A stretch of DNA of 64,000 nt from Caulobacter endophyticus (GTDB lineage Bacteria; Pseudomonadota; Alphaproteobacteria; Caulobacterales; Caulobacteraceae), in NCBI RefSeq assembly GCF_029543245.1, contig NZ_JARQWV010000007.1, positions 62,001-126,000 on the forward strand, written 5' to 3'. The position numbers were made by a program, and so were the translations under genes. Shown here piece by piece: positions 25,795 to 34,171 of the stretch (position 1 is the first letter of the stretch; each line of letters begins with the position of its first letter). Under the pieces are notes generated by a model, which worked only from the letters and a program-made list of their open reading frames with translations, was not told where the DNA came from and searched no databases.

Positions 25795-27488
25795 GGGATC
25801 CGCACCAGGAAGGCTGGGGCATGGGTCGCGGGATGGGTCGCCAGGGCGTCCTCCCGATAGAAGGGGTCCTGCGCGCAGGCCTCCGGCCAGGTCTGCTGGT
25901 GCCAGCTGACGGCTTCGGGGGCGGGCGGCCTGGGCGTGCGCGTCAGCGCCAGGCGGGCTGCGGGCTCCACCACCGTGACCTGGTCCCGGTCGGCGCTGCG
26001 CAGGCAATAATCCAGACCCTGCAGAAGGCCGCCGATGGAAGGCGTGAAGCCGCCGGCCGCCACGAAGTCGCGCTTGCGGGTGGCCAGGCCCTGGAGGCCG
26101 ACCCCCAGGACTTCATGCACAACCGCCGGGGCGAGGGCGTCGCGGCCCAGTCGGATCGGTTCGGGATCGCCGCAGCCGCCGGTGAGGCCGCACCAGAGCT
26201 CGTCTTTCCAGGCCAGGGCCGGGCCGGCTACGCCCACGCCCGGAAGAGTCAGGGCGGCGGCCAGCCTGTGAAGATCTTCAGGCGCGGGCGCGGCCGCCTC
26301 GCGCTCGATGAACACCAGCACCTCGTCGTCGCCGATCGTCTCCAGCCATGAGGGGGGAGACGCCCAGCCGCCGAGCATGGCGCGGTCGACCGCCACGGCG
26401 GGCAGGCCTTTTGTCCCGGCGGCGCCGTCGATGAGCACCAGACGCACGGCCGGGGAGGAGACCGCCGTCGGAGCGGGCGCGCCGGCGATCTCGCGCCGCA
26501 GGGCCTCCAGGTCGCCGGACGGGCGATGCAGCAGAACCCGGCGGACCTGCGCCGTCCGGACCTCGGACCGGGCTTTCAGGGCGGCGAGGGCGTCTGCGGC
26601 GCTGTCGCCGAGGTCGGCGGCATAGGCCACGGCGCGGCCGAGCCATGGCGCGCCCGTCAGGTACAGCGGGCTCCAGCCCGGCTTGAACGCGCCCGGCCGC
26701 CTTTCGCCCGCGGCGTCGACCAGGTCTTCGTCACCATAGATCACATCCAGCGGGCCGCGCATGGCGACCTGGTCGGCCAGGGCGTAGAGGGCGTCGTCGG
26801 CCAGGACGTCGCCGGCCTGGAGGAACAGGGTGTAGCGGCCGGCCATAGCCGGGGCGGCGGGCGTCTCCGGCGCGATCGAGAAGCGCCGATAGATCTGGCG
26901 ATCCAGCGAGGCCAGGGTCGGGGCCCGATCGCCGTCGCCGCCGATCGTGACCAGGAACTGCGGCCCGTCCTCCAGTTCGGCGGCATGGCGGGCGAGTTCT
27001 GGGCGTTCGGCGTCCAGCCAGGCGGCCTCCAGCCGCGTCCAGCTGCCGTAGTCCACCCTCGGGGACGGCTTGGGCTTGAGGCCCAGGGACAGCACCCAGC
27101 CCGTCGACAGGGGCCGCCAGCCGCCGGCCCCGGTCTGGACCTGGATCTGCACCAGATGCAGCCCTCGGCCCAGATGCAGCGCCAGGTCGAACCCGCAGCT
27201 TTCCGGCAGGTCGAGGCCGAAGGCGTCGCGAACGTCGGGCCGCGACATCCGGCGTGCGCCATAGACCGCCCGGCCGACCCGGACGCGCACGGCCGGCGCC
27301 TGCCGGTCCTCGAACGTCACGACCCAGCCGCGGATGACGAAACGGCCGCGCACGGGGCGGAAGGCGCGCCGGCCGGCCGGCATGTCGATGGTGAAGCTCA
27401 GCTGCGGCGTGGACAGCACGCCCGGAAAGGCGAGCAGGTACAGAGACCGCAAGGCGGTCCGCAGGCGGTCAACCAGAGCTTCGAGCAT
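25791..27488 (-). CDS. Putative glycosyltransferase with N-terminal accessory domain
   Basis: A 565-residue protein. Residues about 20-140 form a beta-rich domain with FRPVRGRFVIRGWVVTFEDR and GFDLALHLGRGLHLVQIQV, which looks like a carbohydrate- or partner-binding module. From about 170 a GT2-like domain follows with YGDEDLVDAAGERRPGAFKP near 295, close to the YSDED...KPDWDP motif of the giant glycosyltransferase. A second degenerate half has GVAGPALAWKDELWCGLTGG. The usual first-strand DxD is weak, so activity is uncertain. The internal ATG at 27488 is chosen because the upstream frame is Arg-rich and atypical. It is coupled to the next gene by an ATGA overlap and divergent from ilvA across about 190 bases that hold no other gene. 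Confidence 0.66.
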   Translation of the reverse strand: MLEALVDRLRTALRSLYLLAFPGVLSTPQLSFTIDMPAGRRAFRPVRGRFVIRGWVVTFEDRQAPAVRVRVGRAVYGARRMSRPDVRDAFGLDLPESCGFDLALHLGRGLHLVQIQVQTGAGGWRPLSTGWVLSLGLKPKPSPRVDYGSWTRLEAAWLDAERPELARHAAELEDGPQFLVTIGGDGDRAPTLASLDRQIYRRFSIAPETPAAPAMAGRYTLFLQAGDVLADDALYALADQVAMRGPLDVIYGDEDLVDAAGERRPGAFKPGWSPLYLTGAPWLGRAVAYAADLGDSAADALAALKARSEVRTAQVRRVLLHRPSGDLEALRREIAGAPAPTAVSSPAVRLVLIDGAAGTKGLPAVAVDRAMLGGWASPPSWLETIGDDEVLVFIEREAAAPAPEDLHRLAAALTLPGVGVAGPALAWKDELWCGLTGGCGDPEPIRLGRDALAPAVVHEVLGVGLQGLATRKRDFVAAGGFTPSIGGLLQGLDYCLRSADRDQVTVVEPAARLALTRTPRPPAPEAVSWHQQTWPEACAQDPFYREDALATHPATHAPAFLVRIP

Positions 27489-27678
27489 GACGGCGAGACA
27501 GGTTCCGGCTGTGACCGCGTGATCGTTCCGTCTAGTCGGTCGGGTCCGGCGGTCAATAGACAAAGCTGGAATTCGGACGGCGCGCATTACTGGGATTGGC
27601 GCTCGGGCCCTGCGTTGCTACAGCGGGGCCTTCCCGCGACGGGCCCGGTCCGTCGGCCTCTTTCTCCGCAAGGGCAGG

Positions 27679-28881
27679 ATGACCCTCGACATCACCGCCA
27701 TCCGCGCCGCCGCCGATCGCCTCGCCGGACACATCGAGCGCACGCCGTGCCGCTATTCGCGGACCCTGTCGAAGATCACCGGCGCCGAGGTGTGGGTGAA
27801 GTTCGAGAACCTCCAGTTCACGGCCGCCTACAAGGAGCGCGGGGCGCTCAACAAGCTTCTGCTGCTGTCGGACGCCGAGAAGCAGCGCGGGGTCATCGCC
27901 GCCAGCGCCGGCAACCATGCCCAGGGCCTGGCCTATCACGCCGCGCGTCTCGGCGTGCCGGCCACCATCGTCATGCCCAAGACCACCCCGTTCGTGAAGG
28001 TGCAGCACACCCGCGACTTCGGGGCCACCGTGGTCATCGAGGGCGAGACCTATGACGACGCCAACGCCCACGCTCGCAAGCTGCGCGACGAACAGGGCCT
28101 GACCTTCGTCCATCCGTTCGACGACTACGACATCATGGCCGGGCAGGGCACCATCGCCCTGGAGATGCTGGAAGACGCGCCGGATCTGGAGATCCTGCCG
28201 GTGCCGATCGGCGGCGGCGGCCTGATCAGCGGCGTGGCCACCGCGGCCAAGGCGCTGAAGCCCGATATCCGCATCGTCGGCTGCGAACCGGCCATGTACC
28301 CCTCGTTCACCGCCAAGATGCGCGGCGTGCAGGCTCACTGCGGCGGCCAGACCATAGCGGAAGGGGTCGCGGTCAAGCAGGTCGGCGAACTGACCTACGG
28401 CGTCGCCCGCCCGCTGCTCGACGACGTGCTGCTGCTGGAAGAGCCACACCTGGAGCAGGCCGTCTCGCTGTACTGCAACGTCGAGAAGACCATTGCGGAA
28501 GGGGCCGGCGCGGCCTCGCTGGCGGCGCTGCTGGCCTATCCCGAGCGCTTCCGCGGCAAGAAGTGCGGCCTGATCCTGTGCGGCGGCAACATCGACACCC
28601 GCCTGCTGGCTTCGGTGCTGACCCGCGAGCTGGTGCGCGCCCAGCGCCTGGTGTCCCTGCGCATCGTCGGCGACGACCGTCCGGGCCTGCTGTCCACCGT
28701 CTCGCACGTCATCGGGACCATGGGCGCCAACATCATCGAGGTGAACCACAACCGCCTGGCGCTGGACGTGCCGGCCAAGGGCGCGGAGTTCGACATCACC
28801 ATCGAGACCCGCGACGCCCAGCACACCCAGGAAGTCATCGACGCCCTGCGCGAGCACGGCTACCCGCCGCGCACGGTTTAG
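27679..28881 (+). CDS. ilvA: Threonine ammonia-lyase (threonine dehydratase) with ACT domain
   Basis: A 400-residue PLP enzyme that deaminates threonine to 2-oxobutyrate, feeding isoleucine synthesis or threonine breakdown. The PLP Lys is in FTAAYKERGA near residue 55, SAGNHAQGLA and the Gly loop PIGGGGLISG bind the cofactor, and LCGGNID lies near residue 300. A C-terminal ACT-type domain (SLRIVGDDRPGLLSTVSH) suggests amino-acid control. The length fits the single-ACT form rather than the longer two-ACT form. AGGGCAGG precedes the ATG. It is transcribed away from the polysaccharide genes and ends at a repeat element followed by a terminator. Confidence 0.94.
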   Translation: MTLDITAIRAAADRLAGHIERTPCRYSRTLSKITGAEVWVKFENLQFTAAYKERGALNKLLLLSDAEKQRGVIAASAGNHAQGLAYHAARLGVPATIVMPKTTPFVKVQHTRDFGATVVIEGETYDDANAHARKLRDEQGLTFVHPFDDYDIMAGQGTIALEMLEDAPDLEILPVPIGGGGLISGVATAAKALKPDIRIVGCEPAMYPSFTAKMRGVQAHCGGQTIAEGVAVKQVGELTYGVARPLLDDVLLLEEPHLEQAVSLYCNVEKTIAEGAGAASLAALLAYPERFRGKKCGLILCGGNIDTRLLASVLTRELVRAQRLVSLRIVGDDRPGLLSTVSHVIGTMGANIIEVNHNRLALDVPAKGAEFDITIETRDAQHTQEVIDALREHGYPPRTV

Positions 28882-28904
28882 TCGGGGCAGGAAACCTTTA
28901 AAGG

Positions 28905-29047
28905 CTCGTCATCCCGGAAAGCCCGCAGGGCTTATCCGGGACCCAGGGGCCGCCGCACAGCGGTGGCCATGCCGCGCGTCAAGTCGTTGCGCTGAGCCCA
29001 GTCCCCTGGGTCCCGGCTCTCCGCTTCTCTACGGCCGGGATGACGAG
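28905..29047. repeat. Nested inverted repeat, family A copy 1
   Basis: The outer arms CTCGTCATCCCGG and CCGGGATGACGAG match perfectly over 13 bases. Inside, CCGGGACCCAGGGG faces CCCCTGGGTCCCGG. The same outer and inner motifs recur at 33006-33118. The element lies between ilvA and its terminator. It is probably a chromosomal palindromic repeat of the REP/MITE kind; function unknown. Confidence 0.75.
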
Positions 29048-29063
29048 TTGGGTGTCGATATGA

Positions 29064-29095
29064 AAAAGGCCCCCATCACACGATGGGGGCCTTTT
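29064..29095. terminator. Bidirectional terminator between ilvA and galU
   Basis: A 14-base-pair stem (29064-29077 with 29082-29095) around the loop ACAC starts with AAAA and ends with TTTT. It can act for both convergent genes. Confidence 0.88.
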
Positions 29096-29117
29096 CAATT
29101 TCAATCCTGGACGATCC

Positions 29118-29987
29118 CTACAGCAGCGACGAGATCGCCGCGCGGGCCGCCTCGCCGAGGTCGGGGCGCTTGAGCGCCAGGGCGACATTGGCCTTCAGGA
29201 GGCCGATCTTGTCGCCGCAGTCGTGGGTGTCGCCTTCGTAGACATAGGCGTGGAAGGCCTGGTCCTGCATCAGCTTGGCCATGGAGTCGGTGAGCTGGAT
29301 TTCGTTGCCGGCCCCCTTCTCCTGGCTGGCCAGCAGGTCGAAGATCTCGGGTTGCAGGATGTAGCGGCCGGCGATGGCCCAGTTGGACGGGGCCGTGCCC
29401 TTGGCCGGCTTCTCGACCATGCCGCTCATGGTGGCCAGGCGTCCCTCGACCTTGCTGGGAGCGACGACACCGTACTTGTGGGTCTCGCTCTCGGGCACTT
29501 CCTCGACGCCGATGATGTTGCCGCCGCCGACCTGGTCATAGACCTCGATCAGCTGGCTGAGCGCCGACTTGGGGGAATCGACGATGACGTCGGGCAGCAG
29601 CACGGCGAACGGCTCGTCGCCGATGATGTCGCGGGCGCACCACACCGCATGGCCCAGGCCCAGCGGGGCCATCTGGCGCACGAAGCTCATCTCGCCCGGC
29701 TTGGGCAGCTCGTCGCGCAGTTGCTTGAGGATCTCGAGCTTGCCCTTGGCCTCGAGCTGCATCTCCAGCTCGATCTGGTGATCGAAATAGTCCTCGATCG
29801 CGCCCTTGCTCCGACCCGTGACGAAGACGAAGTGCTCGATGCCGGCGGCGCGGCCTTCCTCGACGATATAGGACAGGATCGGCCGGTCCACGACGTTGAG
29901 AAGCTCCTTCGGCGTCGACTTGGTCCCGGGCAGAACGCGAGTGCCCAAGCCGGCGACGGGAAGGACGGCCTTGCGGACGGGTTTCAT
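29118..29987 (-). CDS. galU: UTP-glucose-1-phosphate uridylyltransferase
   Basis: A 289-residue nucleotidyltransferase making UDP-glucose for glycan, LPS core and storage sugars. The N-terminus KAVLPVAGLGTRVLPGTKST is the GalU signature, followed by KELLNVVDRPILSYIVEE. FVFVTGRSKGAIEDYFD, VLLPDVIVD and VEKPAKGTAPSN are further family landmarks. The ATG at 29987 follows GAGG with five bases between them; a GTG two codons upstream is less likely. It is monocistronic, ending at the shared terminator with ilvA. Confidence 0.95.
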   Translation of the reverse strand: MKPVRKAVLPVAGLGTRVLPGTKSTPKELLNVVDRPILSYIVEEGRAAGIEHFVFVTGRSKGAIEDYFDHQIELEMQLEAKGKLEILKQLRDELPKPGEMSFVRQMAPLGLGHAVWCARDIIGDEPFAVLLPDVIVDSPKSALSQLIEVYDQVGGGNIIGVEEVPESETHKYGVVAPSKVEGRLATMSGMVEKPAKGTAPSNWAIAGRYILQPEIFDLLASQEKGAGNEIQLTDSMAKLMQDQAFHAYVYEGDTHDCGDKIGLLKANVALALKRPDLGEAARAAISSLL

Positions 29988-30028
29988 GAGCACCTCGTGT
30001 CTGTGTCTCGGATGGACAGAGTTCTAGA

Positions 30029-30071
30029 GCGCGCCCCCGGAGCGCGCCACCACCGTTGCGTGACAACGGTG
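30029..30071. promoter_or_regulatory. Two hairpins in the galU-FKBP divergent region
   Basis: GCGCGC arms (30029-30034 with 30042-30047) form one stem. CACCGTTG and CAACGGTG (30051-30058 with 30064-30071) form a perfect eight-base-pair second. They lie in the 172-base gap between two divergent starts, so they could be operators or leader structures; no known regulator site was recognised. Confidence 0.35.
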
Positions 30072-30159
30072 TCGGGAATGCGTTCCAAGCACGGAATGAT
30101 TGATGTTCGCGCCAGGCCTGCTAGCTCAGGACGCGGATTTGGCCATCGGAAACTCTTTC

Positions 30160-30681
30160 ATGCGCGCTCGGTTCCTTCTTCTCGCGGCCCTCGCCGGCCT
30201 TTCTCTGGCGGGGTGTGGTCCTTCCAAGGAAGATCTCGCCGCGCGGCAGGCGGCGATGACCGCCTCCAAGTCCGCCGGCGCTGAGTTCCTGGCCAAGAAC
30301 GCCAAGGAACCGGGCGTGGTCACCTTGCCCAGCGGCCTGCAATACAAGGTGATCCGCTCGGGTCCGGAAACCGGCCTGCACCCGCGCCCGATCGACGAGG
30401 TCAAGGTCCACTACGAGGGCAAGCGCCTCGACGGCTTCGTGTTCGACAGCTCCTATGAGCGCGGCGTGCCCGCCTCGTTCCCGCTGCGCGGCCTGATCCC
30501 GGGTTGGGTCGAGGCCATGCAGTTGATGCGTCCGGGCGACGAGTGGATGCTGTATGTGCCCGCCGATCTGGCCTATGGCGACAACCAGGCCGGCGCCGAC
30601 ATCCCCCCGGGCAGCACCCTGGTCTTCAAGATCGAGCTGATCGACGTGCTGCGCAGCAAGCTTCAAGCCCCCAAGAGCTGA
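30160..30681 (+). CDS. FKBP-type peptidyl-prolyl isomerase lipoprotein
   Basis: A 173-residue envelope protein. The N-terminus MRARFLLLAALAGLSLAGC is a lipoprotein signal with lipobox LAGC, so the mature protein starts at Cys19 and is lipid-anchored facing the periplasm. After a short helical linker, VTLPSGLQYKVIRSG begins an FKBP domain of Mip/FkpA type: DEVKVHYEGKRLDGFVFDSS, then GLIPGWVEAMQLMRPGD and PPGSTLVFKIELIDV. It speeds proline isomerisation in folding outer-membrane or periplasmic proteins. The internal ATG at 30160 is chosen because only that start exposes the signal peptide. A likely terminator follows. Confidence 0.9.
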   Translation: MRARFLLLAALAGLSLAGCGPSKEDLAARQAAMTASKSAGAEFLAKNAKEPGVVTLPSGLQYKVIRSGPETGLHPRPIDEVKVHYEGKRLDGFVFDSSYERGVPASFPLRGLIPGWVEAMQLMRPGDEWMLYVPADLAYGDNQAGADIPPGSTLVFKIELIDVLRSKLQAPKS

Positions 30682-30707
30682 TCCGTGGCCTGACGGACGG
30701 GGCCGAG

Positions 30708-30736
30708 CGTGGGCGCGTTCCTTGCGCCCACGTTTC
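30708..30736 (+). terminator. Probable terminator after the FKBP gene
   Basis: CGTGGGCGC pairs with GCGCCCACG around a seven-base loop and is followed by TTTC. It begins 27 bases after the stop codon. Confidence 0.6.
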
Positions 30737-30838
30737 TGGCCGGTTTCAAATCGTTTCGGCGCGGTCAAAGCGCTTGGTTCTCCGGCTTGCCGGGCTGATA
30801 GCGACACTCACTCGCAAGAAGCTTGGCTGGAGTTGGGG

Positions 30839-32974
30839 ATGTCGCGCGTTTCGTTTGCTTCCGTTCTGATGGGGTCCGCCGCGGCCCTGGCCCTGTCGGG
30901 CGCGGCCATGGCCGCCGAGCCCGCGCCGGACGCGGCCGACCTGGACGGCGTCGTCGTCACCGCGGCCGGCTTCGAGCAGAAGCTGGTCAACGCCCCGGCC
31001 AGCGTCACCGTGGTTCCCCGCGAGGAACTGCAGGAGATGCGCGCGGCCAGCCTGGCCGAAGTGCTGACCAATGTCGAAGGCGTCGACGTCGGCGGCGCGG
31101 TCGGCAAGACCGGCGGCCTCAACATCAACATCCGCGGCATGGGCAGCGACTACACGCTGATCCTGATCGACGGCCGCCGCCAGAACACCGCCGGCAGCGT
31201 CACGCCCAACGGCTTTGGCGAGACCTCGACCAGCTTCCTGCCGCCGGTGGCCGCCATCGAGCGCATCGAGGTGGTGCGCGGCCCGGTCTCGACCCTCTAC
31301 GGCTCGGACGCCATGGGCGGCGTCGTCAACATCATCACCCGCAAGGTCGGGACCAAGTGGAGCGGCACGGCCAGCCTCGACGGCACGCTGCAGGGCGACG
31401 ACGAGTTCGGCAATCTCTACGGCGGCAACCTCTACGCCAACGGCCCGATCATCCGCGACCTCTTGGGCCTGGCCGTTCGCGGCAGCTTCCAGAACCGCGA
31501 AGCCTCCAAGCTGACCTTCGAGAACGTCGGCGGCGTCGATGCGCCGATCACCGGCTTTGGCCGCAGCGCCACCAAGAGCGAGCTGCGCACGATCGGCGCG
31601 CGCCTGACGCTGACGCCGCACGCCGACCACGACCTGTGGCTCGACATCGACGAGTCCACCCAGTGGTACGACAATTCGCAAGGGCAGATGGGCACCAACA
31701 CCACGGCCGGCGGCTACGCCAACGCCCTGGAGTTCAACCGCCGCCAGATCGCCCTGGCCCACAACTGGCGCCTGCCCTTCGGCCAGATCGAGAGCAACCT
31801 CTCGCAGGCCAAGACCGAGACCATCGGCCGGATCATCCCCAACGGCGTGGCCGGGGCCGGCGGCGCGCGTGACCTGGAGTCGACCAACACCATCTTCGAC
31901 ACCAAGCTCTATTCGCGCTGGAAGAACCACACCTTCACCATCGGCGGCCAGTACTGGGACGCCGAGATGAAGGACGGCGTCGCGCCGCAGCCGTTCGTGC
32001 ACGAGCAGTGGGCCGTGTTCGCCGAGGACGAGTGGCGCTTCACCGAGGGCCTGGCCCTGACCCTGGGCGCCCGCCACGACGACCACAGCGTGTTCGGCGG
32101 CCACTTCAGCCCGCGCGCCTATCTCGTCTGGAACGCCAACCAGAACTGGACCTTCAAGGGCGGCGTCAGCCAGGGCTTCAAGACCCCGCGCCTGGAGCAG
32201 TTGGCCCCCGGCATCAACGGCTTCGGCCAGCAGGGCCGCCTGCCGCTGCTGGGCTCGCCGGGCCTGCAGCCGGAAACCAGCACCAGCACCGAGGCCGGCG
32301 CCTACTACGACAACCAGGCCGGTTTTACCGCCAACGTCACGGTCTTCCACAACAAGTTCGAGGACAAGATCGCCTCGGGCCCGCCGGTGACCAACTGCGC
32401 CTTCGGCCTGACCCAGGCGCAGTACAATTCCGGCCAGGGCCGTCCCGCTGGCTGCGTCGACGTGGGCTTCTTCCCCAACGCCGCCACCTTCGGCCAGAGC
32501 ATCAACATCGACGAGGCGGTGACCCAGGGCGTCGAGGCGGCCGCGCGCTGGCGCTTCGCCGACGACTGGACGGCGGGCCTGAACTACACCTTCACCGACA
32601 GCGAGCAGAAGAGCGGGGCCGAGGCCGGCCGCAAGCTGACCGACACGCCCGAGCACATGGTCAACGGCAACCTGCGCTGGCGGGTGACCGACCGGGTGAA
32701 CGCCTGGGTGCGCGGCGAATACCGCAGCGAGCGCTATCGCGGCGAGGGCCCGGCCCGCGTCGCCCTGGGCGACTACAAGGCCTACAGCCTGTTCCACCTG
32801 GGCGGCTCGTTCAAGGCGACGGAAGCCGTGACGCTGAACGCCACGATCTACAACCTGTTCAACAAGGACTTCGTGCGCCAGCTGCCTTACGGGACGCCGG
32901 TGGCCTATGCCCCCGAATACACCAACAACCAGGAACCCCGCCGTCTGTGGGTCTCGGTGCAGGTGGACTTCTAG
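30839..32974 (+). CDS. TonB-dependent outer-membrane receptor, siderophore type
   Basis: A 711-residue outer-membrane receptor. A signal peptide ends near GAAMA-AEP (residue 22). A plug domain follows with LNINIRGMGSDYTLILIDGR and the classic VVRGPVSTLYGSDAMGGVVN. A 22-strand barrel runs to the C-terminus VSVQVDF with a terminal Phe. The barrel segment GRKLTDTPEHMVNGNLRW resembles catecholate-siderophore receptors of the CirA/FepA group, so a ferric siderophore is the likely ligand, although the substrate cannot be fixed from sequence. The ATG at 30839 with GGAG upstream is chosen over a longer frame with no signal peptide. No Fur box was recognised in the short leader. Confidence 0.85.
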   Translation: MSRVSFASVLMGSAAALALSGAAMAAEPAPDAADLDGVVVTAAGFEQKLVNAPASVTVVPREELQEMRAASLAEVLTNVEGVDVGGAVGKTGGLNINIRGMGSDYTLILIDGRRQNTAGSVTPNGFGETSTSFLPPVAAIERIEVVRGPVSTLYGSDAMGGVVNIITRKVGTKWSGTASLDGTLQGDDEFGNLYGGNLYANGPIIRDLLGLAVRGSFQNREASKLTFENVGGVDAPITGFGRSATKSELRTIGARLTLTPHADHDLWLDIDESTQWYDNSQGQMGTNTTAGGYANALEFNRRQIALAHNWRLPFGQIESNLSQAKTETIGRIIPNGVAGAGGARDLESTNTIFDTKLYSRWKNHTFTIGGQYWDAEMKDGVAPQPFVHEQWAVFAEDEWRFTEGLALTLGARHDDHSVFGGHFSPRAYLVWNANQNWTFKGGVSQGFKTPRLEQLAPGINGFGQQGRLPLLGSPGLQPETSTSTEAGAYYDNQAGFTANVTVFHNKFEDKIASGPPVTNCAFGLTQAQYNSGQGRPAGCVDVGFFPNAATFGQSINIDEAVTQGVEAAARWRFADDWTAGLNYTFTDSEQKSGAEAGRKLTDTPEHMVNGNLRWRVTDRVNAWVRGEYRSERYRGEGPARVALGDYKAYSLFHLGGSFKATEAVTLNATIYNLFNKDFVRQLPYGTPVAYAPEYTNNQEPRRLWVSVQVDF

Positions 32975-33005
32975 GGAAGGGTCTGAACGCCTTGCCGAAA
33001 ACTAT

Positions 33006-33118
33006 CGTCATCCCGGCCGCAGCGTAGCGGAGAGCCGGGACCCAGAGGCCGGCGCAGTGCGGTTGCTCCTGGGTCCCGGGTCTGCGGCCCGCTGCGCGGC
33101 CCTCCGCCCGGGATGACG
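33006..33118. repeat. Nested inverted repeat, family A copy 2
   Basis: The outer arms CGTCATCCCGG and CCGGGATGACG match over 11 bases. The inner arms GCCGGGACCCAG and CTGGGTCCCGGG match closely. Sequence and nesting agree with the copy at 28905-29047. It sits between the convergent TonB receptor and purU and may also terminate both. Confidence 0.75.
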
Positions 33119-33170
33119 GTTGGAATGGCTGGATTGGTCGAGCCGTGATCCGCAGAGCGGATCCGTCGTG

Positions 33171-34013
33171 TCAGTCGGTGAACACCACGGTCTTGCGGCC
33201 GTTCAGCAGCACCCGGTCCTCCAGGCGCCAGCGCAGGGCGCGGGCCAGGACCCGGCGCTCGATGTCGCGGCCCTTGCGGACCAGGTCCTCGGGGGTGTCG
33301 CGGTGGCTTATGCGTTCGACGTCCTGCTCGATGATCGGACCCTCGTCGAGGTCGCCGGTCACGTAGTGGGCGCTAGCGCCGATCACCTTCACGCCCCGAG
33401 CGTGGGCCTGATGATAGGGCTTGGCGCCCTTGAAGCCCGGCAGGAACGAGTGGTGGATGTTGATGCAGCGGCCGGTGAGCTTGGCCGCCAGGCCGTCCGA
33501 CAGCACCTGCATGTAGCGGGCGAGCACGACGATGTCGGTCTGCGTCTCCTGGATCAGCTTCCAGAGCGCGGCCTCCTGCTCGAACTTGGTCTCCTTGGTC
33601 ACCGGCAGGTGATGGAAGGGCAGGCCCGACAGGTCGACGTGGGTGTAGGTTTCGGCCGGATGGTTGGCGACGATGGCGGTGACGTCCATCGGCAGCTCGC
33701 CGATGCGCCAGCGATAGACGAGGTCGGCCAGGCAGTGGTCGAACTTGCTGGCCAGGATCATGACGCGATAGCGCTCGGCGGGATCGCGCAGGGTCCAGCG
33801 CATCGACAGGCCCTTGGCCAGGGCCTCGAACTCGCCGCGCATGGCGTCGCGGTCGGCGCCGTCGGCGTCGAAGACCACGCGCATGAAGAAGTCGCCCGTC
33901 TCCTGGTCGTCGAACTGCTGGGCGTCGAGGATGTTGCAGCCACGCTCGAACAGGAAGGTCGAGACCTTGGCGACGATGCCGGGCTGGTCGGGGCAGGAAA
34001 GGGTCAGGATCAT
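33171..34013 (-). CDS. purU: Formyltetrahydrofolate deformylase
   Basis: A 280-residue enzyme that hydrolyses 10-formyl-tetrahydrofolate to formate and tetrahydrofolate, balancing the one-carbon pool and supplying formate for purines. An N-terminal ACT domain ([19 protein letters not shown]) precedes a formyltransferase fold with the catalytic [10 protein letters not shown] and the Asp in [20 protein letters not shown] six bases upstream supports the ATG at 34013. An ATG at 34025 would add four residues. It is divergent from the M20 peptidase gene and convergent with the TonB receptor. Confidence 0.94.
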   Translation of the reverse strand: MILTLSCPDQPGIVAKVSTFLFERGCNILDAQQFDDQETGDFFMRVVFDADGADRDAMRGEFEALAKGLSMRWTLRDPAERYRVMILASKFDHCLADLVYRWRIGELPMDVTAIVANHPAETYTHVDLSGLPFHHLPVTKETKFEQEAALWKLIQETQTDIVVLARYMQVLSDGLAAKLTGRCINIHHSFLPGFKGAKPYHQAHARGVKVIGASAHYVTGDLDEGPIIEQDVERISHRDTPEDLVRKGRDIERRVLARALRWRLEDRVLLNGRKTVVFTD

Positions 34014-34171
34014 GGTCGGCCTCATCTAAGGTCTGGCCCTGGCGAAGGAAAGTCACGGTGAAGCACGTTTCTTGCGCTGGCCATGTGCTTTTCCCGGCTC
34101 GGCGCGCGATCCTGCCGGAGCCTCGCCCGCCGCGCTTGGCGGGCGGGGGCGGCGCGCTCTAGGCTCGGCGG

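Noticed and set aside
28905-29047. Insertion sequence ends at repeat family A
   Set aside because: No transposase frame or target duplication lies between the arms; the inner part is itself palindromic.
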